This document shows, piece by piece, positions 1-10,570 of a DNA stretch of 64,000 bases. The notes under the pieces are model-generated. The model was not told the DNA's origin. It did no database searches and was given only the letters and a program-made list of their open reading frames with translations. Source of the stretch: Diogma glabrata (Eukaryota > Arthropoda > Insecta > Diptera > Cylindrotomidae); contig OY856188.1 in assembly GCA_963693315.1 (NCBI GenBank), positions 268,517,114-268,581,113 of the forward strand. The letters run 5' to 3'. Position 1 is the first letter of the stretch; each line of letters opens with the position of its first letter. The position numbers and the translations under genes were made by a program.

Positions 1-56
1 ACATACTCTCACACTCTCACACCTCATACACTCTCGCACACATGCACACTATCACC
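1..56. repeat. CACACT-rich simple repeat
   Basis: The first bases are an imperfect (CACACT/CTCACA) microsatellite that runs into non-repetitive sequence near base 60. Read on the minus strand it follows the last HPS5-like codons, so the similarity fades into simple sequence at the window edge. No function is visible. Confidence 0.7.
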
Positions 57-1402
57 CATTTCCAGATCCATGCCCACATTCGTACACTCTTGAAACAATC
101 CAATATCATTCAAAATTTCAGTTAACAACAAATTTATATCATTATATCCGTTATAATTTAATTTTGTTAAAATTTCTTTTAATATCTTTTTATCATAGGT
201 TTGTACTTCAATATTCTACGTTATTTTTTGTTTAATTATATGATTCATTATAATAAAAATAAATAAATGTATAATAATTCCTTCAACTGAGTCAGTTTCA
301 TTGAATATGATGTTTAAATTTTTTTTTTTGTGAATATAAATTAAATGTTATTATTAACAATAAATATAATTTGAATGTCTTTAAATTGATTATTCCACAA
401 AGTTATTAGTGATGTAGCGGGATTGAAAATTATTATAAAATTATCGGTAAAAGTTAAAACGAAGGCATCATGATCAGAAACCAAATTTGAAAATTGCATT
501 GCTTTTATATGAGAATTATTGTCGGATGATTTTCTTAAAGGATTTAAATTGTTTGTATTGTTGCAACTACTACTACAGCTACTACCGCTACAATTATTGG
601 CTATAGTCTTAATAGTTGTTGTAGAAGATGATGAAGTTTCAATCTCATTTAAATTGATTACATTTAATACTACTTTGGTCGGTTTTAGATTTAATAGAAC
701 CTTCTTTAATTGATGAATTTGTAATACATTACCATCTAAATCAACGTCCCATATTCTCATTCCAGGACGAGCGCAGCAGATTTTGGTTTTGTGAATATCA
801 CAATCGGATGGTGTTATAAAACACGCACCATTTTCACCATCGCGAAGTTTGTTTCCAAGCTGTTTAAATTTTTCTTTATCTGTACCACCTCACAAAGGAC
901 GCATTTGGTATTTGTAGATACTAACAGTAATTTATCAAATCCATTAATTTAAAAAAATGGAATTTTCTAATATAAGTATTGAGTGTGCTGCCGAATGTAA
1001 AATGATACGCCCCAATAAATATAATAAAACAATTAACGTTACCTTGCCCGTTTTATTATCATAAAATAAATTTTTATCATCATCCCTCCAATAAGAATAT
1101 GTTACAGTTGTATCATCACTTCGCGTTGTTATCATTTGTGGTCCTGATGAATTCAACACATCAATCGTAACCACACATATAACCCCTTTTATGGTTAAAA
1201 ATGATATACCCTTTTCATGGTTTGATATTGCAATTTGATTTATAGGACCATATTTGTTTGGTATTATTTAAAAAATTACAAGAATCGCGTTCGAATAAAT
1301 ATACGCTACCCAATGAAGCACCAAATACGATGTATTTTTACGATGTGAATTAACTATGTCAGATAAATCTTTTAAATTCAATAATAGAAAACTTTCATAC
1401 AT
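1..1402 (-). pseudogene. HPS5 (Drosophila pink)-like beta-propeller fragment, frameshifted
   Basis: HPS5 is a subunit of BLOC-2, a cytosolic complex for lysosome-related organelle biogenesis, for example fly eye pigment granules. Read on the minus strand, a colinear series of segments resembles its N-terminal WD/beta-propeller: MYESFLLLNLKDLSDIV near 1402-1350, a FGASLGSVYLFER blade around 1310, then NHEKGISFLTIKG, YWRDDDKNLFYDNKTGKV, FDKLLLVSTNTKCVLC (about 930-880), LRDGENGACF, ARPGMRIWDVDLDG (about 770-730), a Ser/Thr/Asn-rich linker, and FTDNFIIIFNP...LWNNQFKDIQ (to about 370). A further piece, KKILKEILTKLNYNGYND, lies near 190-150. Moving between segments needs a frame change in at least five places, several in A or T runs, and TAG interrupts near 220. 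No clear intron accounts for these shifts. It is therefore called a decayed copy; an error-prone assembly of a real exon is the main alternative. The match is from memory of the family, not from a search. Confidence 0.68.
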
Positions 1403-1659
1403 TTTTCCTTTTATAAAAATCTATGAATAAATTAGTTCCATTAAAGGGAAGAAAGTAGAAACATTGAATTTTCTTTCAACTTTGACATTTTATTATCGAC
1501 TGTTATAATACCGCTTTGAGCTTGGCCTCTACATTGTAATATATATGCAGTATAATATTGACATTGAATCAAATACATGCATCCCTTGAACCCTCTCACA
1601 CACTCACACTCATATACACACGTATCCACAATCAATCATACCTCTAATTTAAAAAATGA

Positions 1660-1730
1660 AATAACGCTCACCCCATGGTTTGTCCAGATCCCACGCCCGC
1701 CGTTCAATTCAGTCGCCCATCCTCATCCAC
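1660..1730 (+). repeat. short dispersed repeat, SINE-like motif
   Basis: GCTCACCCCATGG followed by CAGATCCCAC occurs here on the plus strand and again on the minus strand near 28690-28735. Both copies lie beside GT/CA-rich microsatellite. The GTTCAGATCCCA form in the second copy resembles a degenerate RNA polymerase III B box, so a tRNA-derived SINE is possible. The shared part is short. Confidence 0.35.
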
Positions 1731-2095
1731 TCTTTTGGTAATAGAGTTTCATCCTCATGACCAGATTTCAGTTAAATAACGATCCCAATCAAAGCTTGTC
1801 AGTGATATAGTGATATCAACTCAATTCTTCCGCGCACAGGCAACCAAACAAAAGACCAAAATCTCAAAATGGAATATACTCGTATTAGCGATTTCCACTA
1901 ATTTATTTACCAGGTTTTTCTTGGCTTACAACCTTAAAATAACTCAGACGTTGACTAAACTGTAGATACTTGAATAACGATGATTAATTTTAATCTTGAT
2001 CACTGGCAGTTGTCTAAACAGACTTCATTAACCACGATTTACGACGACAAAATTTTTTTTTTTACATAAACATTTACGGTTTGAATTTTTTTTGT
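1731..2095. other. AT-rich stretch, nothing recognised
   Basis: No coding similarity, tRNA or structured repeat was seen between the SINE-like motif and the tandem array that carries the hAT element. Confidence 0.5.
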
Positions 2096-2258
2096 ATTTG
2101 TTTAATTTAATTCCACAGTTTTAATAATTTTATAATATTATGCTCTTGCTAATACAAAATTGTATAAAAAACAAAACAGTTAATATAAATATACACTTAT
2201 GATTTATTTTATATGTAAAAAAAATTTTAAATGGAGGACTAAAAATTAAACTAAACAT
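2096..2258 (+). repeat. tandem array unit left of the hAT element
   Basis: This segment matches the two units at 4186-4560 in order: TTTTATAAT, ATGCTCTTGCT, ACAAAATTGTATAAAA, CAGTTAA, ATACACTTATGA, TTAAACT. The hAT element splits the array, so this copy and the right-hand copies are one interrupted repeat. The unit length is 177-190 bp. Confidence 0.75.
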
Positions 2259-2270
2259 TAGGGTTTCTCA

Positions 2271-2363
2271 AACGGGATCCCGGGATCCCGTTTTCCCGGG
2301 ATCCCGGGGGTAAATTTTGATCCCGTTTTCCCGGGATTTCATCCCGGGATCCCGGGTATCCCG
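2271..2363. repeat. left subterminal GGGATCCCGGG cluster of the hAT element
   Basis: Several overlapping copies of GGGATCCCG and CCCGGGAT palindromes lie within 90 bases, separated by short T-rich spacers. This is the only strongly GC-rich stretch of the region and it is mirrored at 4098-4156 inside the other terminus. Such subterminal repeats in hAT elements commonly serve as transposase binding sites; that role is inferred here. Confidence 0.8.
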
Positions 2364-2605
2364 CTAATTTTTATTAACATATTTTTTTACTTTTTTCAAA
2401 GATATTAAAAATTTTCTCACTGGAAAATCGAGTAGTTTTTAATTCTTTTCCCCTCTGTAGTAATTAATTTCGTTCAAAATTAGGAAAATGTTTTTTGACA
2501 CATATGGTGTCATGGTTTTTTTGTGTGGTTTTTTTTGATACATATGAACACAACAAATTAAAACCAATAAAACTTAAAATAGGTAGAGTTTTCTGAGAAA
2601 TCTAC

Positions 2606-3640
2606 CTAAAACTTGCGTTTCATTTCTCTTAATTTATGTTTAATGGTTCTCTTATGAAGGCGATTAATAGAGGAACGAGACATGTTTACAATGTGATTTG
2701 CAATGTCGTCTGGATTTATTTCATTGTTAGCACGAGTAACTGAGTTTGAGCCATCCAGCTTCCGAAGAAGATTCCAAGCTGCCCTAATAGAATGGGAAAA
2801 ATCAATGTTTTCAACAGCGTTAATCCACTTTTGTTTCCTCGCGGTGTCCAGTGAGTATATTAAGTCATCAACCACGTCTGCCTCACCACTACTAAGGTGC
2901 TCCTAAGGTGAAAATTGCATCTAGGTTGAGGATTAGAGTTTACGTGTGGGATTTGAATACCTACCTCAAAAATTATTGAACGATGTTGAGAGCGTGGCAA
3001 ACCTTGTAGGACATCCCTAGATATTGCAATAGGGTTACGTTGTTCGTTTTTTGTGGAAAAACAGAGCTCGGGATTGTAATAACTTGGCCATCTAGCAGAT
3101 CTAAAGGTTTTCATGTCTTTCGTATCATATACCAGAAACATGTTGTCGATTGGTCCCGTCAGTTAGTTGTATGTCATTGGGATTGTTATTTGAGTAGGAC
3201 CACTGATTGTGATGGCTATTAAAGTCACCAACCTATATTGCTGGGTGGTGAAATAATGGTAGAGTATCAGCTGGCCACGCTGTATTTAGTGGTTTATTTA
3301 CGTTAACAATCTTCGTGATCGATATATCAACAACAATAAGATGTATATCGTTGTCCGTCTGGTGTCAGTAAATGGGTGCAGTTCATGATTTCTGACTTAA
3401 TATATGTGCCAGATCCATATGTTTGATGGTAAATAGCACTAATTAGTTTATAACCAACAATTTTCCTCTAGAGGTAAGTTGATCTTCATCTGTTGCATGC
3501 GTTTCCTGCCAGAATTACAATGTTGATATCGAAATAATAACTTTAATAACGTTCAGTTAAACGTTCAGTTTTTGACTTGCTAATGCTTTCAATGTTTAAT
3601 TGCAAAATACGGACTGAGGGTCCAATATTTTTTGTCTTAT
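2606..3640 (-). pseudogene. non-LTR retrotransposon endonuclease fragment nested in hAT
   Basis: LINE apurinic-like endonucleases nick target DNA to prime reverse transcription. On the minus strand, reading from 3640 downward in shifting frames, one sees an N-terminal LQLNIE-like start (ILQLNIESISKSK), a QETHATDEDQL motif, an HPAI segment, the hallmark GDFNSHH near 3215-3195, and LPRSQHRSI (about 3010-2985), which is the conserved S-x-H active-site block. The post-endonuclease linker RKQKWINAVENIDFSHSIRAAWNLLRKL follows, ending near 2606. Frames change several times and a TGA follows the GDFN block. No reverse transcriptase follows, so this is a 3'-lacking piece carried inside the hAT element, antisense to its transposase remnant. 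The clade is not resolved. Confidence 0.8.
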
Positions 3641-3781
3641 GGTGCTGAGAAATACCGTTGTTATTGTGATTTTGGTTTGTTTGTTTCACAGAACATGTAT
3701 CATATGAAGTTAAAAACATCACAAAAAATTGGTAATTTTTGAAGCAACTAAGCAGAGTACAAAAAATTTAGATTATACAAT

Positions 3782-3904
3782 GCACTAATGACTATCACAC
3801 CGACGTCTATTGAATCGGAAAGAGCTTTTTCTGCGGCAGGACATTTCGTCACGAAAATTCGGGCAAAATTGAGAGATGGCGCGATTGACAACCTAATTTT
3901 TTGA
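3782..3904 (+). pseudogene. hAT transposase C-terminal dimerisation fragment
   Basis: About 40 codons ending in TGA read TITPTSIESERAFSAAG then HFVTKIRAKLRDGAIDNLIF, the canonical end of the hAT family C-terminal dimerisation region (SERxFSxAG...L). In intact transposases this part mediates oligomerisation and completes the catalytic fold. The upstream DDE/RNase H-like core is absent, replaced by the LINE insert and noncoding DNA. It lies about 280 bases from the element's right terminus, the normal position and orientation, which supports the hAT call. Confidence 0.88.
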
Positions 3905-4097
3905 AAAGTTGTTTAAAAATTAGTATTATGAATTTATTTTTGATTTGTTTTTAGAAGAATACACTTTTATATTTAATTTTTGAAGTTTTTCTAATCAAAA
4001 ATAATGGAAATTTAAAAATCAATAGCGCATTTTTTGTGCTGTTTTAATTTTACACATTTTTCTACCACCTAATTTGAAAAATCTAGCTTTTAGTGTT

Positions 4098-4156
4098 TCC
4101 CGGGATTTCCCGGGATCCCGGGAATTTGACATTTTTTGTCCCGGCTTCCCGGGATT
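4098..4156. repeat. right subterminal CCCGGGATCCCGGG cluster of the hAT element
   Basis: CCCGGGATTTCCCGGGATCCCGGG-like palindromes recur here in the mirror position to those at 2271-2363, about 30-90 bases from the right terminus. Confidence 0.8.
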
Positions 4157-4185
4157 TGAATTTCTACGGGAAATGAGAAACCCTA

Positions 4186-4600
4186 CTAAACATATAACAT
4201 AAGAAAGTTTATGATTTTATATTTTTGATTCAGTTAATCAGTCTAACAATTTTATAATTGTATGCCCTTGACTAATGCAAAATTGTATCAAAACAGTTAA
4301 CATATATACACTTATGAATTTTTTTAATATTTAACAATAATTTTAAATCACTTAAAATTAAACTCAACATAATACATAAGAAAATTTAGGATTTTATATT
4401 TTTGATCTTTGATGCAATCAAACAGTTTTAACAATTTTATAATTTTATGCTCTTGCTTTTTATACAAAATTGTATAAAAAAACAGTGAACATATATACAC
4501 TTAGCAATTTTTTTATATATATATCAATTTTCTTATAACACTCAAAATGAAACTCCACATATAACATAAGAAAATTTATGATTTTTTTTTTGATTTTATT
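4186..4600 (+). repeat. tandem array units right of the hAT element
   Basis: Two units are visible from the recurring ACATAAGAAA at 4197, 4374 and 4564, giving periods of 177 and 190. Each contains ATGCCCTTGAC/ATGCTCTTGC, ACAAAATTGTAT, CAGT(T/G)AACATATATACACTTA and a terminal AAA(T/C)TCAACAT-type junction. The unit is non-coding. The left-hand partner is at 2096-2258. Confidence 0.75.
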
Positions 4601-7600
4601 TAGAATATATGCCTGTTTGGTTTTCGGCGTTTATCACCACTCTACATGAAAACCATTTTAATCGATATATTCAAGATTTTAGTTACCTCTTTCTGTAGAG
4701 ATTTCGTTCGGCCATTCATAACCACAAAGCAAGCTACTAAATGCTGAGACAGCAAATTTTTCCGTTTGTTTTGGGCTTTTGTTTCGCGATCGATCGATAA
4801 TGCCCATAATTTTTTTGTTTTTCCACTTTTTTCGAAAGAACAGGGATTTCTTTCGTATTAAAACAAATTTGTACCACACCCAAATTACTCGATGTGTTGT
4901 TGACAGCAAAAAAAATCCACATCAGCCGTCATCTACTCAGACATGCAATCCAAATACGAGTCACAATAGACTAAGAAGAGAAAGAGAGCGAGGCTAACTG
5001 TCAGCTGCCATTTATACGCGGTCAACGCCATTTCTTTGTTTATTCCCCAATAACGAATCGATAAGGCAGTTTCTTGGGAAATTATATTTTTGGTTTTATC
5101 GTATGAAAAAGATTTAAAAAAAATGAAACATTGTTTACGAAACAATGGAACGAATTGTATATGTGAATAGCGCGTTTACGGTTTAATGATAATACACAAC
5201 CGTTTTCTGACAATTTTATAGCGATTAATGATTATAAATTAAACATAGGAAATTACACTGGAAAAATATTACTAACTGATAGACGGTTGTAGGATATCGA
5301 CCTGAAAGTAGCGGAAGTGCGAATACAAATTGAACAAAGGAAACTACACTGGAGAAATATTACACAACTATTTTAGGGCAATCCATGTTTTACGACAACT
5401 ATAGAAGATGGCGGTTACGCTTTGAGTTTAAGGGAAAAAAACAATTATGGAAGTCTCAGCCAATGCAAATTTGATGCTTGTACGAACGCAGTGTAACTCA
5501 AAATCAGTCTATTTCGCATGAAGGATATTTACAACCGGCGGACAGTGACTACGGCCACATATTGAACAATATTTTTGGGTGCAGTACAACATTCCACTCC
5601 AAATTTATATTAATAGTATAAAAATAAAAGAGTAAGTTATCTAACATTTCTGATAGTCTGTGTTGACTTCAAAAACATAAAAACAACTCAAGTCTTAACA
5701 CTTTATTTGTGGCTTGTGTTACTAGACTTAATCTTTTCGGACGCATGTGAGTTTTTTTTGGCAAGGACTGAGAATTGTTTTCTTAAACTCATTGAGAGCA
5801 ACCACATATATATATTATATGATAAAACTTACAACCAAATAACAATAATCAACAATTATTGACACAAATGCTGTTCTTTTAAGTAATGATTTTTTTCCAG
5901 ATTATCTGGTAATCAAGTGATTCGATCTTTCAAAATTTCACTAGTTTAAATATTTATGTGATTTTCCAAAATTAATTGATTGTTTACTGTTCACCTTTTT
6001 ACATATTTTTACATTTATTACCTTTTTTCTTCAAAACCATTAATGTCGCAAAAGAAATGGATTAACAAGCCAACACTTCTTGCTCAATAAACAGTTGAGC
6101 ATGTCAACCCGAGCTAAAAAAAATTATAAATTATTAAAAAATTCTACAGTTTATAACTCTTCTTTTAACTTAGACTTAAGAGCTCGAAATTTCCATACTA
6201 AAACTGTCATTCCTCAGAGACTCGTTGTTGACATATTTTAGTTAACTTTTAATTAGAAAAATGGTCAATTATCTTAATATTTCTGCTTTTATAATATAAA
6301 TAATATTTTCTATGCATTTCAAATGAACAAAGTACGCAGCAAAAGGGATTACATAATAATAATAAAAATTTCATCTTATGGTAACAGAATTATCCAATAT
6401 TTTACCTCTCCACTCCATTTTTTCTAAACTCTCAAACAAATTAAATTAAACCCATTCGAAAACTTTTCGTTAGAATAATTCAGAATGAGGAAAGTTTTGA
6501 ATTTTGTAAAACCAAACAACTTTTTGCTTTTATTTTTCTGTTATATTGTATTTAATTTTCTAAAATATTTGTATAATTTTTTTTTCTTCTGTACCAGTAG
6601 AAAATCGAAAAATAAAACAAGTAAACCAAAGCACAACAACGATACAAAAGCACAACAGAGAAACAACACAAAAAAAATTCAAACAAATTGAAACTTTTGG
6701 CATTAGCAATTAATTATAATTCTCTCCACAAGCTTTTTTCAGTTTGTTTTTCGCAAAAAAAAAAAATATAAGCAAAAGTCGTTATTAATAAAAACAATCC
6801 TTTTGCTATTTTATTTTCACAATTTTCGGTTTCTTTTTAGACTTCCGGTTATAATTGCCAATTAACAACGTGACAAACAAAAAGAAAAACGGAAAAACGA
6901 GAATTCTCCTTTTTCTTGTTTATAAATTTTCATTTTCCTTAGATTTGGTTCTATGGGTTTTTTTTTGCTTATGTTACTTCTGAATCTAACTTTTATTTGA
7001 GATATCTCCCACAACTTTTTGTAATTTTTTTATGTTTTCGCTTTTTAATTTAATATTAAAAGAAAAGAAGGAATAAAAACTTGAGATTTTCTTTATTTGA
7101 AAACGAGGAAATTGTAAATTTTTTTGTGTGTGTGTGGAAGCAAATAAGAAAAGCAAGTTTTGTTGCTGTGGTGTTCTCGCTAAAATCTTGGTTGGGGTGA
7201 AAAACTTAGTAAATTATTTTTATTTTAAAACAAAGAATTGGAAACTGTAATAATCGTAAAGTGTTTAAAGTTAAGTTGGTACAATTACTTTAATTTTGGG
7301 GGATGTTATTGGTTTTTGAGGTTCTTTCTTTTCAAACAAAAATTAGTTTAATTTGAACGAAGAAAGATATGCGTTGTGGCAATTGAATTTGATTTTTGTT
7401 TTTTAGAGCGAAAAGAAAAATGATAAAATTACTCTTTTTAGATTCAATCGAAATTCAGTTTTCATTAGTTGTTACAACCGAATAAATGTGTTTAATATAT
7501 CAATATCAAAAGTAATAATCTGAATTTGTAAACGAAATAAAAACCTAACATTTTTTTGGAAAATTACAAATGGCTGATTCTAATTAAAGAGTTTTTACAT

Positions 7601-10110
7601 GAAATGATTTCGGACGAGCTCGTTCTATATACACTTTTAAATTTGGAAAAGAGCACAACGAAGTCGAAGCAGTTGTTCACAATGGTGACTTACTTCTTTA
7701 ATTGTGTTGGTTTCCTATAAAATATAATTTGGTATTCCCTTTAATATGCCTCTTTTTTGTGGCTACAACTTTTAATGAAATTTTGTTTTTATTGACTTTA
7801 CTTAAAAATGACAAAAAAATTTCATCAAGATGTTCCTTTAAGTCCATAACAATACCTAACTGAAATGTTTTTACCAGAATCGAAGATCATTCCTACAGAC
7901 AAATTTCACCATTCTCCTGTGAACTGTGAAAAGAGAAAAAAAAAAACGAGACTAATGACATGAAAAATGTTGTCTTTAACATAATAATTTTGCTGCGCCA
8001 CAAAACACTACATATAAAAATTGCTCAATTTTTGTTTAGATGCATATTTAATAAGAACTATTGATTTTATCTTAACAGTCAAATGTCACTAATGAATGCT
8101 TCTTTCAAAAATATTAAATACTGTTTGTCTGTTGTCTTTGTCTTTATTTGTCGTCACCATAATCGAAATAAATGGCGTTCAAATAAACCTGTTCAATTCA
8201 TTTGTAGTAATTCGCTAGATATGCTTTCTGAAATTACTCTGCCCCATTGGTTTGTTTGCAAGTACATTTAAGCCTATTCTTAGTTCCAAGAAAATAAAGA
8301 GAATACTTCATCAGAAAATGCAAAAAAAACTGATTTTGGAACACTAGCCATAATAACCTTTTGTCAAGGTTTGATGGTAGCACTCATCAAAACACGTACC
8401 ACTCCTCTACTCTATATTTGTGCCTAGACTTCACTTTATACTAATAACCACTTACACCGAGAATTTCATCAGGAACTTCTTACGCGGCTATTGTCCTGAA
8501 AAAAAAACGAAGAAAAAAAAAATCTGTCAAAAAACTTTATTTTGCATGAATCAACACGATAAATACAACTTATCGTTTTTTCACTTCATATCTTTCTTAA
8601 CCCTAGTAGAAATCGTTTTGTTTCCATCTGTGTGGAATGCTCTCTTATTTTTAAAATGTTATTGAAATATGTATTAGGAACTTTGTTAATCTAAAAGGAA
8701 TTCGATGAGAATTGATTGGATATAGTTCTGCAGTTTTCGTGAACATTCAAAAAAAATTACAAATTTTAGTGTAGTTAGTTACAAACTAAAAATGAAACAA
8801 TTGATATTTCTTTGTAGTTAAATTAAAAAAAGAGCAAAATTAATTAAAAAAAAAAATGCCTTATTTGTTTGTATTTGTATTGCTTGTTTGTTTGTAACAA
8901 CTTGTATTCCTACTTGTTTAATTATTCTAATGCATCAATTGCCCGAATCAGAGGCGAAACATAACTACTCTTTGTTTGATTATTTTTATGCAACAATCGA
9001 TTGGACCAAAGGATTATTATTGTTCTTGTGGGAATTAAACATAATCCTTAGTTTGTATGATAGGCTGAATCAACTTGGACATGAGCAGTAGGATCCGATG
9101 CAATCATGAAGTAAGTGAAACTTTTATTTCATCTTTTTTAAATGCTATGCTTGAAGTTATAATGGTGTGTGCGTGGAGATCTCGGTGTATACCGCCATTG
9201 GGGTTGTCAGAGTCCATGCTCTTTGTTTTCGCATATTTAATTCCATTTACACAGTTTCATTTGCGTGCATATCTGATTATTTGTACTGAACTGGAGTAAA
9301 TTAGTTTTCGACAACACATGGCTGAAGCTCGCTGGAACAAAACCTCACTTGGCACACAGGCCTTCGATTGCTTCCTGTAAGTGACATCACTAGCAGGTCC
9401 AGTGTTTATTACAAACATGCATATCTCGTTCAAAGCTTTTGTGTACAGCCATGCAAAAATATGTTTCTACTCCAACCAAAAAGCAGTCTGAACACTATAA
9501 TTCTCAAGACAACCAAATGTGATCTTTTTATAACGCACTTTCCAGATAATAAAGCTACATCTGGTAGAATAAATTTCACAATTTAGGTAAGTAAAAAGAA
9601 TAAAGAATTTACTAGGTTGACAGTTGTAGACTATCAATTAAAGGCTTAGAAGATCAATAAAGCAGATCTGCATAGAGCTTTCGGTACACCAGAAAGTCTC
9701 TCTGCCGCAATCCGGCTTCAAAATCTACTTCAAGATCTAATTTAAAAATACTCGTTTTAGAGTCAACATTTATGATTCCGAAAAGTTAATCAGCCAAAAC
9801 TTAAACCGCATATAATTTTAACATTCAACATAACAAAACAGACAACTTAACCGTTCGATTTGAAGGCATCTTGCCCATTTTTCTGGAAATAGTTTTTCAT
9901 ATATTGAGATTTTAGGCTATATATAAAGTAAAATAAACCCAACGAAAATTCCTCAGATAAAGCGGGGTAGATAATACACAAACAAGTTAATAAAACAAAC
10001 AACTCATTTATTCTTCTTTCTATTCATGGAAATACTTGAACCTGACTTTCTTGCTTGTTGGATCACCTCGGCATTGCAGGATAAAATGGATTCCTACAAT
10101 ATATCGTACT
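4601..10110. other. long AT-rich stretch with no supported gene
   Basis: Five and a half kilobases of A/T-run-rich DNA. The short open frames are low-complexity translations of Phe/Lys/Asn runs without recognisable motifs. The only hint of constraint is a slightly more GC-balanced patch at 4940-5600 (Ser/Arg-rich plus strand), not assignable. Near 9660-9750 one frame reads ADLHRAFGTPESLSAAIRLQ and could be a fragment of an unrecognised element, but flanking frames are stopped. It could be intronic or intergenic. Confidence 0.5.
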
Positions 10111-10116
10111 GTACAA

Positions 10117-10435
10117 CCAAAAAATTTGTAACGATAAATTTTTGTAAATATTTAAATTAATATGTTTACTGGCTCTTCATAATACATTTCATCTGACCCC
10201 GAACGTAATAAAGTTAACTTGAGTCAGATAGTCAGATAGTCAGATCTCGTTTTTCAAACTGATTCGATGTTATCGATATTCTTCTTCGTGTTGTCGCTCT
10301 CTCGGAGTTGAATTCCAAGTAATATAATAAATGTTTTGCTTCCTCATTTGTATTAAATTCAATTGGTTGTAACGACAAATTTTTTGAAAACATTTAAATT
10401 GACTATTTTACTGACTGAGAATACATTTCATATGA
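10117..10435 (+). repeat. pair of about 80-bp direct repeats
   Basis: TTGTAACGA(T/C)AAATTTTT...ATTTAAATT...TACTG(G/A)CT...AATACATTTCAT.TGAC occurs at about 10117-10196 and again at about 10364-10435. The copies are roughly 80% alike by eye and about 240 bp apart. They could be LTR fragments or a local duplication; nothing coding lies between them. Confidence 0.6.
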
Positions 10436-10440
10436 CATCT

Positions 10441-10570
10441 TGTAGTATGAGGTTCGTTTGGTGGTCCGCGAAGGTCGTACACGCAATTAAACCCTACCGC
10501 TAGCTCACTGAGCGAAGGTTCTAGACCAATTTCACGTGCCTAAAACACCACCTAGGCTTCCGCACGAGAT
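10441..10570 (+). repeat. fragment related to the BEL/Pao LTR-like region at 20.7 kb
   Basis: GGTCGTACACGC, CCCTACCGCTAGCTCACT, GAGCGAAGGTTCT and AGACCAA correspond, in the same order, to GGTCGTGCACGC, CCCTGCCGCTAGTTCACT, GAGCGAATGTTCT and AGACCAA at 20730-20795. Since the second copy precedes a BEL gag, this is probably a solo LTR or LTR fragment of the same or a related family. Confidence 0.55.

Larger units (their letters stand above)
2259..4185 (+). mobile_element. hAT-superfamily DNA transposon, defective, with exact ends
   Basis: hAT elements move by cut-and-paste and duplicate 8 bp of target. The 8-mer CTAAACAT stands at 2251-2258 and again at 4186-4193. The left terminus reads TAGGGTTTCTCA and the right terminus is its inverted counterpart TGAGAAACCCTA, which agrees with the CAGGGTTTCTC-type hAT ends. 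Just inside both ends are clusters of the palindrome CCCGGGATCCCGGG, rare in this AT-rich DNA and probably transposase binding or structure-forming sites. Near the right end is a plus-strand scrap of hAT transposase (3782-3904). Most of the interior is foreign: an antisense LINE endonuclease occupies about 2606-3640. The copy cannot make transposase. The element is 1927 bp and the superfamily call is strong; the family is unknown. Confidence 0.9.

Noticed and set aside
519..713. Plus-strand hydrophobic frame rich in Leu/Val
   Set aside because: It is antisense to the Ser/Asn-rich linker of the HPS5-like segment and has no independent support.
4679..5145. Several overlapping small frames near a GC-richer patch
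   Set aside because: No motif, no splice pattern that joins them, and mutual overlap on both strands.
9660..9760. ADLHRAFGTPESLSAAIRLQ frame as a gag or enzyme fragment
   Set aside because: Only about 28 codons, flanking frames stopped, and no family could be named with confidence.
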